A stretch of 64,000 nt of DNA from Agapetus fuscipes (GCA_951799405.1 OX637338.1:8432001-8496000); one strand, 5' to 3'; numbered from the stretch's first letter, positions 42,141-53,699 are shown. A program made the numbers and translations. Notes: generated by a model from the sequence alone, not told the origin.

Positions 42141-43220
42141 TGGTTTGAAAATGAGGTCCGCTCATTTTTTATTTTGAACTTTTTTCTCGGTGAGCAAACG
42201 TCTTGTTTTGGACTGTTATTCTTAGCAACCAATTACACAATTTGCATTTTCCCTAGAATCCTAGCCAGATGACGTTTATTTTCGTGCCCTTTTTAATGTA
42301 TCGATCTGATTGGTTATTCCTCAACAGAAAACTAAATTGTTTAATAAACAGTGCTTATTTGTAACTGACTACCGATATATACTTTAGATGTACCTATAAT
42401 GAATTTTCTACAAATTTACTAATACAATTAGGAAATGTATTGAGATTTTTATAACCTTTTACATAAAGTGAAATTAAGAGTCCAGAAGAAGTGTTATCAA
42501 AATGAATAATATGATAACACAAAAACGGCGTTACACTGTAGTTTAGTTATGTGTATACATATTCTGAATATACAATCACTCTTTTCAGTAAGTATAAATA
42601 AGAGAAAGGAAAACAACTGTGAGACTCTACATCAAAAGTGAGCTGTTTAAATTATCAACATCATTACAGGTGTGAGTGAAGTAAAAAGCCTACGCGAGTT
42701 CTGCTTAACCTCTACGCAACAGGCGCGGCGTAGCTATGTCAACAAACAGTGAAGTCTTCTACGTTAGCATTGTTGAATCCTTTTTAGTATTTACACAAAC
42801 TCTTTAAAACCATACAATGAACAAAAGCAAGAAAATAAATGTTCTTTAAATGAAATTGCGTTTTTATTTGCCATCATATTTATTCAAATAAGTGTTTTTT
42901 CTGGTTTTACTTTTTTTTCAACAAATTTGTCGAGACAAGCGAATCATCTCATTTCTGACTTATTCCAAATAAGTTTTAATATCATTAGTTAATGAATACA
43001 TTAATAACATAAATTTTTAATTAATACTTATGTTATAACATCTGAAAACTTAGGTTAAAAGTTCCTGCTTCTTAAACTGAGATCAAACCGGCGATTTTTT
43101 ATTTCAAATATACACGAGGGCTACCACCTATGATCCACAACTTATTTAATGCTTCACTATTTAAGGTTCATACAGATTCACCCGCAGTTTTTTCACTTAT
43201 CATCACTATATACTCGTATG
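42141..43220. other. Intergenic, nothing firm
   Basis: A short GC-richer CTCTACGCAACAGGCGCGGC segment at 42710-42730 recalls the block upstream of TrissinR. Otherwise AT-rich. Confidence 0.4.
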
Positions 43221-43227
43221 GATAATT

Positions 43228-43490
43228 TAATCTAAACTTATCTAAGTGGCAAAGATATGTAACACTGGGGATTCACATTATATGCATTTTTACAAGCAAA
43301 CACGTATAATTTCGCGCTTGTACTTGCCGCATGTGAACCTACAACATAAAACCCAAACCTCAAATGAACATACACCTTGCAACTCTTGCCGAGCTTCCCT
43401 AAAACAGGGGTGACATTGACAAAGCACCAACCTAAAAGTCAAGGAACTTATACAACAAGTTACATTTTTTAGATCATCAATTATCAGTTT
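43228..43490 (-). repeat. Family A repeat with internal deletion
   Basis: Tail half complete, then GACATTGACAAAG jumps directly to CACCAACCTAAAAGTCAAGG, so about 35 bp are missing. It extends into the LINE 3' UTR. Confidence 0.82.
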
Positions 43491-43849
43491 TAACAATTCC
43501 TACTAACTGATTCTTTCAGAAAACGAAAAATAAAAATAATAGACTTAAAGCTATGCATATTTTTTGCACACAGAAAAAATGTAAACAAAAGCGGTCAATC
43601 TTGCCAGTAGTACATAAAGTAATAAAGAGGACTTGGTTGTAAAAAAAAAATGGATTTCAATCCCCTTACGCCGCAGGAGAGCATTAACTTCAGTTGACTG
43701 TTTCTTCCAGACCTTTGAATACAATAAATACATAGAATGTCGCTACAGTTTCTTCAGGCAAGGCTTGATAAGAGGGTGGAAGAAGTGGATGGTAGTTTAT
43801 AAGAACCCTTTTGGCAACTTGTGATGTATATATTAAACATCTAAAGTAC

Positions 43850-43952
43850 ACAACTCAACCACAGCGTTTTACCAAAGATATAAGGAAACAAACAAAAGCT
43901 CTCTGTAGGCACAAAGCTAGTTTCTATACAGTTTTTTGTTAACGCCACTATC
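43850..43952. repeat. Palindromic MITE family P, truncated
   Basis: CAACTCAACCACAGCGTTTT.. and TTTTTTGTTAACGCCAC. The right arm stops where a family A tail begins. Confidence 0.6.
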
Positions 43953-43958
43953 TATAAT

Positions 43959-44730
43959 ATATCTGTGCCTCCTGTGAAAAGTGATACAACTCGAGTTATA
44001 CCCTTTTTGAGATTTTTACATAGAAATAATCAGAAAAAAATTAGCGATTTTTTGGTCTTACTCACATTCTTCTATCTGCTATAGTTTAGGAAATATAACT
44101 GGCAGGATTTAGGCAAAAAAACGTGAAAAGTGATATAAGTCAAGTTGTATCCCTTTTAGTAATTGATCCACACATTGTTTTTTACAAATCTATCGTGAAT
44201 ATTGATACATCTCGACTTATATCACTTTACACCAATTTTTGACTGGAATTTTAGCCAAGTTATACGATTCAGGTAAATTATGAAAATACTACTATTTTAA
44301 GTACAACAATTGTGTCTTTGGGGTAGTATTTTTATAATTAGTTTGAGCAACATTCTGCCTGGACCATTATCTTATGAGTTATTAAATTTAAAAAATATTA
44401 AGCTTTTTGTGTATCACTTTACTCAAAGACAACTTATAGGTGCAATATAATATAACTCGACTTGTATCATTTATCACGTAATAAATGATACAAGTACAGG
44501 CAAAAAAAGGGTACAACTGACAGAGTTTAATAAATTATTTGTAAACTATAATAGTAACCATAAAAATTAGAATGCACAGTGAAAGTGAATGTTTTTATCT
44601 ACAAAATAAGGTACTTATGTGTAACCTAGCCCACTTAGTTCATGAATTAGAATTTTTTAAATCTTGTTTTTGCTCTCCTGTAAAATGATGATTTTTGAGT
44701 TGTATCACTTTTCACAGGAGGCACAGATAT
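43959..44730. mobile_element. 0.77-kb TIR element with repeated internal motif
   Basis: 34-bp perfect inverted repeats, 43959-43992 and 44697-44730 (ATATCTGTGCCTCCTGTG… / …CACAGGAGGCACAGATAT). The terminal word AAGTGATACAACTC or its inverse recurs inside at about 44130, 44205, 44408, 44455, 44490 and 44512. It is inserted in the TCTATAATC tail of a family A repeat. AAT or TA could be the target duplication. No open frame of note; probably non-autonomous. Confidence 0.85.
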
Positions 44731-44971
44731 AATCAAAGCTGCAAGGATATGTAAGCATTTAAGGCTCATATGATATGCATGCCTACAGACAGGCACATGT
44801 AGTTTCGCGCCTACATATTCTGCATGTGTGCATACAAATAAAGAAAACCTCACATGGGCATAAACCTTGCAACTCCTGCCGCCGTTCCCTGAACCGGGGT
44901 GGCATTGGCAAAAGTGAACCGATTTTTACAGCACGGGTGGTCAGCCTCGTACCAACCTATCAGTCAAGGGG
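44731..44971 (-). repeat. Family A repeat, tail split by the 0.77-kb element
   Basis: AATCAAAGCTGCAAGGATATG to CCTATCAGTCAAGGG. The last bases of its tail are at 43951-43958, on the other side of the TIR element. Confidence 0.85.
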
Positions 44972-45394
44972 GTTGTGCTAAAATGTAAAGTTGTATATTC
45001 TGTGCTCGAAGGAACGAAAGTCTTTACATTTTCTAAATAAAATAAATGTATACTTATAAATTAATTTATGATATTGCTTCGTGATAGGAAGGAATAAATA
45101 TGTATTCGTGTTTTAAGGAAAGAAATGAAAGCACAGGTAAAAAATTTAAAACGGTATAGCTGTATGTGCTTATTTATTTTGTACACGAGTATTGAGTATT
45201 TTCGCGTATAAAGATGATGCGGGCGCAAATTTGTATGCGATAAATCTTCTTCATTTACCGAAAGCTTTCGAGTGAATAAATTCGAAACTGGGATGATGGA
45301 AAGTTTATTCATTTGATCAAATCAAAATGAAAGCATATAATGTTTAAATACTTTATTATAAGTAAATTTAGAATGTCCTGGACTTAAAAGTTAA

Positions 45395-45715
45395 GGTACA
45401 AAATAATATGATGAGATGGTTTGGGCATGTGCAAAAATGGATGATGATAGACTGACAAAGTATACCCATAAACAGTGGAAATGTGAAAGAAAAAAGATGT
45501 AAGGGACGACAGAAAAAAGTATAAAGCGATCAGATTGAGGAGATTGTGAAAGAATGGGATATACAAATCGAGCGTTTTTACGCAAGAAAATGAAAAAGGT
45601 GATGAATATGAATGAATTGAAAGAGGAATGTAAGGATAGGAAGAAATGAAGGCAGCTCTGCAGAGGTTCTGGCCACTCCTAGTGGAATGGCGACAAAGTT
45701 AAAGTTACAGGTACC
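45395..45715 (+). mobile_element. LINE 3' end, same element as 7450-7760
   Basis: ATGATGAGATGGTTTGGGCA, GACGACAGAAAAAAGTATAA, GAAAGAATGGGATATACAA, and the terminal GGTTCTGGCCACTCCTAGTG. Several stops; 5' truncated. Confidence 0.78.
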
Positions 45716-47034
45716 TGACCAAATTGTGAACATCCGTTTTACTTGATATATTTTTGATAAATAAATTTCACAATGAAAGACATGTGCAAGCCTTTACTTA
45801 TCAAAATGACTTTAGAAAACATTTAAAAGCAATGTTCCTCATGCCTGGATATTTTTTGGACAAAACATGTATATTACCCTCTAAGTGGATCGTGTGAAGT
45901 TTGAATTATATCCTAAAATAATGTAATTTTGTCGCAGTTTTATATTTTCCTACACTCGTGGCCTAAGATTCCCTTCCATTTTTATCCCACTTATCCAAAT
46001 CGCGTATTGAAAAAAAAGTACATGGGAAGAAAATCAATGTTGCATTTGTTTTTATATATGGTTAGTACATAAATTATTTTTATTCTCATGACTTTATTAA
46101 ATTAAATTTAGCTATATTATTTTTCAGTGATATTTAAAATATTTTAAGAATTCATATTACTGTAAGTTTATGACAAACACAATTTGTTGAAAACATATTG
46201 CTATCGTTTCGGTAAATTGTTTTTGAAAATGTTTAGATATATTTTATGTGCACAAATATGAGAAACAATTAGAAGAGCGAGCTGTACTTTATGGGTTTGT
46301 TCACATTGATATCCAGCTGCTGTCACACGTGGTTTCTTCATGAAACACTTGAGCAATATTTTCCTCGGACGCCACTTTTATTAAGGCATGGTCTTTGCTT
46401 AACCAAGGGCAGAGATCGTTTACTTAATCATATTCTCATTCTTGCCTTTTCCTCTTTCCTGTTTGTTCTACTTTGTTTCCACAGCGAACCTTTTCATAAT
46501 AATCAGAGATCCTGCTCTATTGCTGAGCTTGTGGATCGGTATTTCATTTTGAAAAAGTATTTTGTGTGAAAAGATTTTTTTTTTCAATGCTTGTAGAAAA
46601 TTCGTGAAGTGCCTACATTATTGTTAATAATAAAAAATATATTTTCCATTAAAACTCAAAAAGACGTTTAAATATTATAGAAAAAGGACGATAAATATTT
46701 GTATTTCATACGATTTTATCAAAGAGGCTTATCAAAGAGGCTTATACATACGCTGAATATTTTTCAGGATGTACAGGTACACCTGTAAACAGTTTTATTT
46801 TCTTTCGTGCGAAATTCCCACAGTCTGTTTTGGCAGTCTAGCTGTGGGCGGAGTAAATGAACAGACGTTTTTTTTTTTTATTATTGAATTGAAAACGAAT
46901 GTGACGATTTATTTAAATAACATAAATAGACTATATAAAATTTTAAAGGTATAACAAGATAGCTTCATATTACCTTAATTAAGAGTATTACGAGTATACA
47001 ATATACAATAGATGATTAATTATATTAAGGGTTT
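45716..47034. other. AT-rich spacer
   Basis: A 14-bp direct duplication TTATCAAAGAGGC occurs at about 46715-46742. A 92-codon frame at 46291-46569 has no recognisable domain. Confidence 0.4.
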
Positions 47035-47235
47035 ATATTTTATATCCATGCCCTCAAGCAGACACGTTTAAGTTCGCGCTTACAAATGCCGCATCTGAAC
47101 TTGTGCTTAAGATGACGCTCTCGGGTAGGATGACATGATGCTAATATCCGTTAAAATATATGTGTCAGAAGCACATTTAACCTTTTTTTACAGTATAGGT
47201 GGTGAGCTTCAAACCAACCTATAAATCAAGGAAAG
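47035..47235 (-). repeat. Family A repeat, rearranged
   Basis: CCCTCAAGCAGACACGTTTA and AGTATAGGTGGTGAGCTTC..CAACCTATAAATCAAGGAA flank an unrelated middle part. Confidence 0.65.
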
Positions 47236-47489
47236 GAAAACTCAGGAAGAATATTGCCATTAAAAACCCCTTTTAAAGAGCTTTTCTCAAAATTCGACTA
47301 TTCTAAGATTTTGATTGTTTAACACTTATAACTTAAATAAATGATGTACACTTATATTCATTGTTTTTAAAGAAAGTTTTGAGAGCTTTAATGAAGTTGA
47401 AATAAACAATTATTTTTATATAAAAAATACAATGTCTTTAGTTTTAAGATTCCCCATATGTCTTTAGTCCCCATATGTCTTTAGTTTTA

Positions 47490-47565
47490 AAATTTAGTAT
47501 TGGAAGTGCAACCGAAGATGGTGGGAGTACCCACCGAAAACGTTTTTGCTATCTAATAAAAAATA
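47490..47565 (+). ncRNA. Hammerhead-like core with 6-bp hairpin
   Basis: CCGAAGAT-GGTGGG-AGTA-CCCACC-GAAAACG at 47512-47541: a perfect 6-bp hairpin before GAAA. Flanking TTTAGTATT (about 47493) and AATACTAAA (about 47562) can pair over 9 bp and enclose it, as stem I would. The box before the hairpin departs from CTGATGA, so this copy may be inactive. Confidence 0.45.
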
Positions 47566-48173
47566 CTAAAAGTGGTAATAAACAAGGTTTTTTGATTTTA
47601 GTTTTTTTTTTTTTTTTTTAGATAATTTTATTGTTTTTTTAAATTATCCTTTTTTAAAATGGCGTACCACAACGTTTCACTTAACCAATTTGAAAACTTA
47701 TACAAAATACTATATCCATAACCGCAAATATCCTGCAGATATAGCGTAGATAATAGCGATATTGCAATTTATTACTATTTTGTTCACCGCAGAACTTCTT
47801 TAATAATAATTACTTTTTCCTGTGGGAGGTTCTAAAACCAGACACGATATAATATGATGTTTTTAATATTCCCCATCACATAAATATCTAAATGTCTTCG
47901 TACCAATTATTATCATCCAACCCTAAAACAAATTACTTTATGGATTACTTACTCATTGCTAACCCTTGGACGGGTTATTATATATGCGTAATTTGATGAT
48001 GTTATATATACGGGACGGGGACTTGGACTTGGCGGCTTATTCATTCATAATTTTATGTTGTTCATTAACCTATTGACTTTTTTTGTCTAGATTTATTTTT
48101 ATGTTTTTATATACCTAAATGTTATTTATTATTTGTATTCCTCATCGATATACATTTATTTAGATCAATGGTA

Positions 48174-48290
48174 TTCCTTGACTTATACGTTGGTATGAGG
48201 CTGATCACCCATATTATATGTACCCCGTGTGATCACCAATGTAACCCGTGTTTCAGGAAAGGTCGGCAAAAGTAGCAGGGTATAATTTTC
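48174..48290 (+). repeat. Family A repeat, 5' part
   Basis: TTCCTTGACTTATACGTTGG to GGTCGGCAAAAGTAGCAGGG. Confidence 0.75.
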
Positions 48291-48384
48291 TCAGTGTGAC
48301 AAACGCAACAAACGCACAAATGTTTTTTGATGATTTATCGGTTGTGTAGAAGTTCAAAGTCTTATTGACATATCGATTATCCAA

Positions 48385-48815
48385 TTCGCAAGGCTATATT
48401 GGCATTTAAGTGCATTTTTAAATGCATTCCAACAAGCAGACACATGCAAGTTCGCCTTTATACATGCTGCACGTCTATCTATAATCTATAATCTAAGTTG
48501 CAAGGATATATTCATTTAAAGCTCTCAGATGTATGCCCACAAACCAACAAGTGTAGTTCGCGCTTACAAATGCTGAATGTGTACTTACAAATAAAATCCA
48601 AACCTCAAATGAACATAAGCCCCACAACTTTTGCCGACCTTCCCTGAAACAGGGGTGACATTGGCAAAGTGAACCATTTTTAACAGTATGGGTGGTCAGC
48701 CTCATACCAACCTATAAGTCAAGGAATCCGTGTACGTACAAAATAAACCAAACAGCGCATGAACATAAATTTGCAACTTCTTCCGCCTTTCCCTGAAACT
48801 GGGGTGGCATTAAGG
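48385..48815 (-). repeat. Family A repeat split by another family A repeat
   Basis: The tail part at 48385-48475 (…ACATGCTGCACGT) and 48726-48815 (GTGTACGTACAAAATAAACC…) are the two sides of one unit. A complete copy (48476-48725) lies between them, with CGT on both sides. Confidence 0.75.
48476..48725 (-). repeat. Family A repeat, full length, nested
   Basis: TCTATAATCTATAATCTAAG to CCTATAAGTCAAGGAA, inserted in the older copy 48385-48815. Confidence 0.85.
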
Positions 48816-48879
48816 GGGGAGGGGGTATTTTGTATGGTTTGTGTGTTGTATTTTGTTTAATTTTATAATTTTTGGATGA

Positions 48880-49020
48880 ATTCAAGCAAAACACTGTTTA
48901 ATTTCACTATAAAATTTATTTAAAATTTTTAAAATCTGTAAACAAATTACACTAACGTTTTCAATCTAGTAGGTCATCATCAGGTCAGGTTATGGTTTGT
49001 GTAGTTCTGTGAAAGTTCAT
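48880..49020 (-). ncRNA. Decayed hammerhead-like repeat
   Basis: Minus strand: CCTGATGAT-GACC-TACTA-GATT-GAAAACG. The box and GAAAACGTT are intact but the hairpin has lost pairing. AAAACACTGTTT and TTTCACT flanks match the neighbour at 49065. Confidence 0.4.
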
Positions 49021-49064
49021 ATATGATCTTTACTATATTTTATACAACCAAAATAATTCTTTTA

Positions 49065-49245
49065 AAACACTGTTTTATTTTTACTCAATTTATTTATATA
49101 CACGAACGTTTTTGATCTCTCGATCATCATCAGGTACAATAAAATTCCAGTGTTTTTATTGCACTATGTAATTTATCTAATGATTATCGAGAGATCGAAA
49201 ACGTTCGTGTATATTAATAAATTGAGTGAAAATAAAACAGTGTTT
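49065..49245. ncRNA. Palindrome with a hammerhead-like core in each arm
   Basis: Two inverted arms of about 75 bp run AAAACACTGTTTTATTTTTA.. to ..AATAAAACAGTGTTT. The left arm (minus, 49133-49107) reads CTGATGA-T-GATC-GAGA-GATC-AAAAACG. The right arm (plus, 49177-49203) reads CTAATGA-TTATC-GAGA-GATC-GAAAACG. A head-to-head pair of the repeat is the simplest reading. Confidence 0.5.
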
Positions 49246-49320
49246 GAAGACAATTGTTTAAGCTCCATAAAATTAAATTAATCAGATTTTATTGTTTTGT
49301 TTATCATTTATTAACGGCTG

Positions 49321-49497
49321 ATGATCGTTGGGTTAGCCATGATCCATTGCTACGGTTATTTGGGTATTCATGTCGATGTAATCAAGTATTTGAGTGGCAG
49401 CGTCTTGGTTAATGAATTGTTTACGCATCTGGGCTACAAGCAGGTCACGGAAGCTCACAAGTTGTCAGTCAAGGCTGAATTGATGCCTGTTCGTGTT
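49321..49497 (+). other. Coding-like segment, unknown
   Basis: A 59-codon stretch with protein-like composition, MIVGLAMIHCYGYLGIHVDV.. LFTHLGYKQVTEAHKLSVKA, and higher GC than its surroundings. It runs into a family B/LINE tail. Could be an exon remnant, a retrocopy fragment or part of a mobile element; I recognise no domain. Confidence 0.3.
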
Positions 49498-49499
49498 CT

Positions 49500-49592
49500 T
49501 GTCAAAAACTATCGCCAAAATCATCAAAAAAATAATGATAATTTATTTAGTCAGCGTTGTTTTTGCGTGAATCACACCTCAAGAGTCCGATA
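49500..49592 (-). repeat. Family B SINE or L2-like LINE 3' end
   Basis: Minus strand: GGACTCTTGAGGTGTGATTC, CAAAAACAACGCTGAC, AAATAAATTATCATTATT. Confidence 0.7.
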
Positions 49593-49599
49593 AAAACTA

Positions 49600-51585
49600 C
49601 AACACCAAGTTAATATCGATGCAAGTTTAATATTTTAATGTTATTTCGAGCTTATTGTTAGTTTCTTAAAATACTTGTTTTCGAATCCACATGTTTGAAT
49701 ATTTTAGTATCAAAACTATTGATACTGTCGATTGAGTTTGCACACTACAGCTGACGACCAGTTTTACCGCGCTGCCGTGGACAGTCACGTCACAGTTAAA
49801 CATGTTGCGCATTTCATTGATAAGTGTACAGTACATTTGGCTAGTTTTGTTAATGAAAATCAGTTTGAGTTTTAGATCATATTTTAATTTCCATTATTTA
49901 AAAAAAATAAGATCCTGCTACCTGATTGTGATATTTTTTAAGGCAACGTACAACTTTGTGTTATATCTAGGTAAGAATAAAGAGAAAACAACCAATGAAA
50001 TATGTATGTTACAATTCTTATTATGTATCTGTGAATATATTTTTCAACGCCTGCTTTGGCGTTTTTATAAATTTTGTTTAACAACAAACAGGTATAATAA
50101 CAGTTGATATTGGAAAACTGTTTTTCATTTTAATTTTCAGAGGTTGCTTCCTGTTTATATTATTGTCAAGTTAATGAATTACGATGATCTATTCATCCCC
50201 ATTGCAAATCAATGTAAACGTTGATTTTCGCATTATTAATTTATTTACTTTTATTTATTTTCATCAAACAAACCCTGAATCCGAACACTAATTGGAGCAA
50301 ATACGAGCAATCATTACTCCAACATTTACTTAGACGGAGCAAGATACACCTTATAAATAAATTCAATAAAATTAAACCATAATACCCAGCTTGGAGAAAG
50401 TATGAATTAAACCTTAAACACAAAGTAAATTACAGATTTTACGATCCGTCAAGTAGAAATGGTCAAAATTTTCGACTTTTTGCCAGTCATATTTGACTTC
50501 ATCAAGAGACGTATCTTTTCTACGTCAAAGGGACACGTTGTACGTAAAATGATGCACTTTTCGTATCGAAAATGGGTAGCATTGGCTTGTAGAATAAATT
50601 TTATTTTCATTCATTATTTTGGTGGTTTATTTTATTTCTTTAGGTGAGGTTTTCCCTTTTCTTATTGAAGGCTGCTGAAAAAAGTCCACAGAGGTCTTCA
50701 CAAAACTACCGGAAAATGATTGGTGATATCGATTGAATCCGTGGCCTGCTGCTCAAAGATCAGACCATTTGCGTATATATATGTAGATGAAAAGATATAT
50801 TGCTTAATATAGTATTTTCTTCAAATAAAGTGAATTAAAACAATGTTTTACCATTTATATTTTTAAATATTTATAGTATTTTCTTGTTTTATTTTTCAAA
50901 TTGATCCTTGTTAAGTCTTATGTTAAAAACATGATTTCTTTATCGAATCATCTGAGATGCTTTGTGGCTGTACATTAAGAGGCTACCGTCCTCAAACGCC
51001 GGTGAGTTTTGAGCGCTATATATACCTAGTGTTATGGTTTGCTCTCCATTCTCGAAATCCAAATAAAAGGCAATGTCTCACATAAACAGTACAATGAATG
51101 TATAAATTAAGGATTAAAGATTTGAGCACATACTGTCGTGACACACAAGACAAAAAATGATTAGTTTTTGCATTGTGTGTCACAACATCTTGTGTTCAAT
51201 ACTTTTCCCTCTGTCTGGTAGATGCGAGCCGTGAGACAGAAATATTTTTGTCCCTTTCTACTTTGACGTGATATGGTAACTAAAAGTTTTGCACGCAAAA
51301 ATGATTTTTGGTGTTATTTATTTTGACTAATAATGTTACATTGCCTCAAATTATACTATATGTGTACAGATCTGGGATGGCGATGTCCCTTTCACAAATT
51401 TCTATTGCACAGGGTTACTCCTCGTTCACCGAAAACTAATTTAAAAAAAGAGTTTCATATACTCTACATTATTAGAAATCTACCAATTATTTAATGTTTT
51501 CAAATTGTAATTTAAGCAACGCCCTAAATGACTACAGCATGAGTTCTCAATATTTTTCGGATGACGACTTGTATCCAGTCGTTAT
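49600..51585. other. AT-rich intergenic stretch
   Basis: No exon recognised. A short AAAGTGAATTAAAACAATGTTT near 50830 recalls the flank of the hammerhead-like repeats, without the core. Confidence 0.4.
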
Positions 51586-51589
51586 TCCG

Positions 51590-51835
51590 CTAGGGGTGGC
51601 CAGTACCTCTGTAGATATATTTCCACTTTATTTATTTGTTCATTTTCTAGTTTGGTTTTTATTTGTAAGTTCACATTCAGCATTTGTAAGCGCGAACTAA
51701 CACGTGTTTGTGGGCATGCATTTGATACGAGTTTTGATTGTTAATTTAGCTTTGCAACTTCGATTATAGATTATTACAGATTGTAACTGTAACTCTGTCA
51801 CCATTCCGCTAGGGGTGGCCAGAGCCTCTGCAGAG
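51590..51835 (-). repeat. Two LINE tail fragments flanking a family A piece
   Basis: TTCCGCTAGGGGTGGCCAG occurs at 51586-51604 and again at 51805-51823. This is the complement of the 3' end of the 7450/45395 LINE. A plus-strand family A tail (51645-51780) lies between the two, suggesting an insertion with a duplicated target or two separate fragments. Confidence 0.65.
51645..51780 (+). repeat. Family A repeat, tail half
   Basis: TTGTAAGTTCACATTCAGC, AAGCGCGAACTAACACG, TTGTGGGCATGCATTTGATA, then CTTCGATTATAGATTATT. Confidence 0.75.
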
Positions 51836-51894
51836 TTGCCTCATTTTCAATATCGACGGACTTTGGTCGTTTTCAATATAGCTTATTCGATCTC

Positions 51895-52112
51895 TGTTAC
51901 AAAGATGTATTGACATTCAAGGCTTATTCATATTTAATGCACGCCTATAATATGCAGGCACATCTAAATTCACGCTTACACATGTTGCATGTGTACCTAC
52001 ATACATTTTTTTTTACTTTCTCTGAAATAGCGGTGACATTGGCAAGTAAAAACATTTTTTACAGCATGGGTGGTCAGCCACATGCCAACCTACAAGTTAA
52101 AGAACACAAATA
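51895..52112 (-). repeat. Family A repeat, diverged
   Basis: ATTTAATGCACGCCTATAA, CACACATGTTGCATGTGTAC-like core, then ACAGCATGGGTGGTCAGCC and CAACCTACAAGTTAAAG. Confidence 0.75.
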
Positions 52113-52124
52113 TATGATCAACTC

Positions 52125-52170
52125 AACTTAACTAAGCTACACATATAGTGAAGCTTCTTGCCGCGTTATT
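52125..52170 (-). repeat. T1 SINE 3' end
   Basis: AACTAAGCTACACATATAGTG and CTTCTTGCCGCGTTA match the T1 terminus. It abuts the preceding family A copy. Confidence 0.8.
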
Positions 52171-53009
52171 GTCTATCCAAACAAATTTGGTTGGTGAAGA
52201 CAATTTTAATTCACAAAACTATTTATAAAGAAGAATGGTTCAACTTCAAAACTATCGATATATTTTTTTTAAATCAAGAAAAAAACCCATTAAGTTAAAG
52301 ATTGCGACCCTGGTGCGTGAGCCAATGGATTCACACACACACGTCAAAATCGGGTGTTGTATGCGTAAGCTCGCGCGCCGGAAATTTCTTAGACAATGGG
52401 ACGTGCTCTCAGCTCTGCATCTCAAGCTCGAATGTCGTTGAAACGAAATAAACAGCCGCTTTTATTCTGTAGCTTTTCGCCTAGCAAAATTGTATGGCAT
52501 TTTTGGAGCTGTTTTTTTATTGTATTTTGTTAAATTAACATGCATTATCACGAAAAAAAAATGCGGTCAACTTTGAGTTTGATTAATAAACTTACTATTC
52601 ATATATATTTTTTGTATACTTTCATTCATAAAATTCAAGTTATTCATTGAACCCAGATAGCATTATTTCGTAATATTTCATAAGTTTGTGTACATTTTGA
52701 CAGAATTCAATTAACTTTTATCATTTTTGGAAACGGTCAATCTGTAAAGTATACATTTCTTTATTTTATTCTGACAGTAACAGATTTAAAAAAAAAAGTA
52801 AACGTAATGGACATTTAAAACCCAGAACACCGTTTTGGACGTATTCGCTCTATGGGGTCTTAACGTTACTACTTCTTTGAATGAATTGTATTTTGTACTT
52901 TATTATTAAAATCAACCCTTATTTTCCACAAAATCTTATAGCTGGAAGCATTTTATAAATATTTATTATTTATTTTGCTTGTGATTTGTATCATTTAAAA
53001 ATAACATAT
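52171..53009. other. AT-rich spacer
   Basis: Nothing recognised. Confidence 0.4.
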
Positions 53010-53490
53010 CTAAATCTAATCTAATTTAAGCTGCAAAGATATATATCATTTAAGATTAATATTAAATGCATTCCCACAAGCAGACATGTATAATTTCGCG
53101 CTAACACATGCCGCATGTGGGCCTACAATATAAAAACCCAATCTCAAATGAACATAAGCCCTGCAACTCTTGCCGTCCTTCCTGAAACAGGGGTGACATC
53201 GGCAAAGTGAATTTTTTTTTTTTTTTTTACAGTGTGGGTGGTCAGCCGCATACCAACCTATAAGTTAAGGAACATACATGACAAATTACATTTTTTTAAA
53301 TCAACAAATAACAATGTATACATGGACACCAAAAAAAAAACTAAATCATAAAACCAATTTCACTTTAATAAACCCTAGCCGCCAACATTACAGATCAACC
53401 GCCATTTCTTTCTATCCTTACATACTTCTTTCATTTCCTCCAGAGTCATAACCTTCTTCATACAAGCTCTTCTTTTATTTTATATTACTT
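53010..53490 (-). mobile_element. LINE 3' end with family A 3' UTR
   Basis: Full family A unit with a long T-run at 53213-53228, the LINE 3' UTR and the last ~35 codons of the reverse-transcriptase frame (complement of CGCCATTTCTTTCTATCC and CCTCCAGAGTCATAACC). Truncated at 53480. Confidence 0.88.
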
Positions 53491-53506
53491 ATTATATTAC
53501 AAACAA

Positions 53507-53544
53507 GGGGCTACGCCCCTGGCTGCTACGCAGCCCAACCCCTT
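53507..53544. repeat. Twin hairpins with TAC loops
   Basis: GGGGC-TAC-GCCCC (53507-53519) is followed after one base by GGCTGC-TAC-GCAGCC (53521-53535). CCCCTT at 53539-53544 could alternatively pair with AAGGGG at 53505-53510. The GC content stands out sharply. Function unknown; possibly the end structure of a mobile element. Confidence 0.6.
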
Positions 53545-53699
53545 AACATTTGGAGAATGTGTATATTGCGCATAGTTTACTCACGTTAAAATTCGTAATA
53601 TTAAAAAAAACATGTAAAATAAAAACATGCAGTTTTTGTAAAAGAAAATTTAAATTTTGTAGGCATTGATAAAATAAAATTTACGGAAGCTTACCATTC

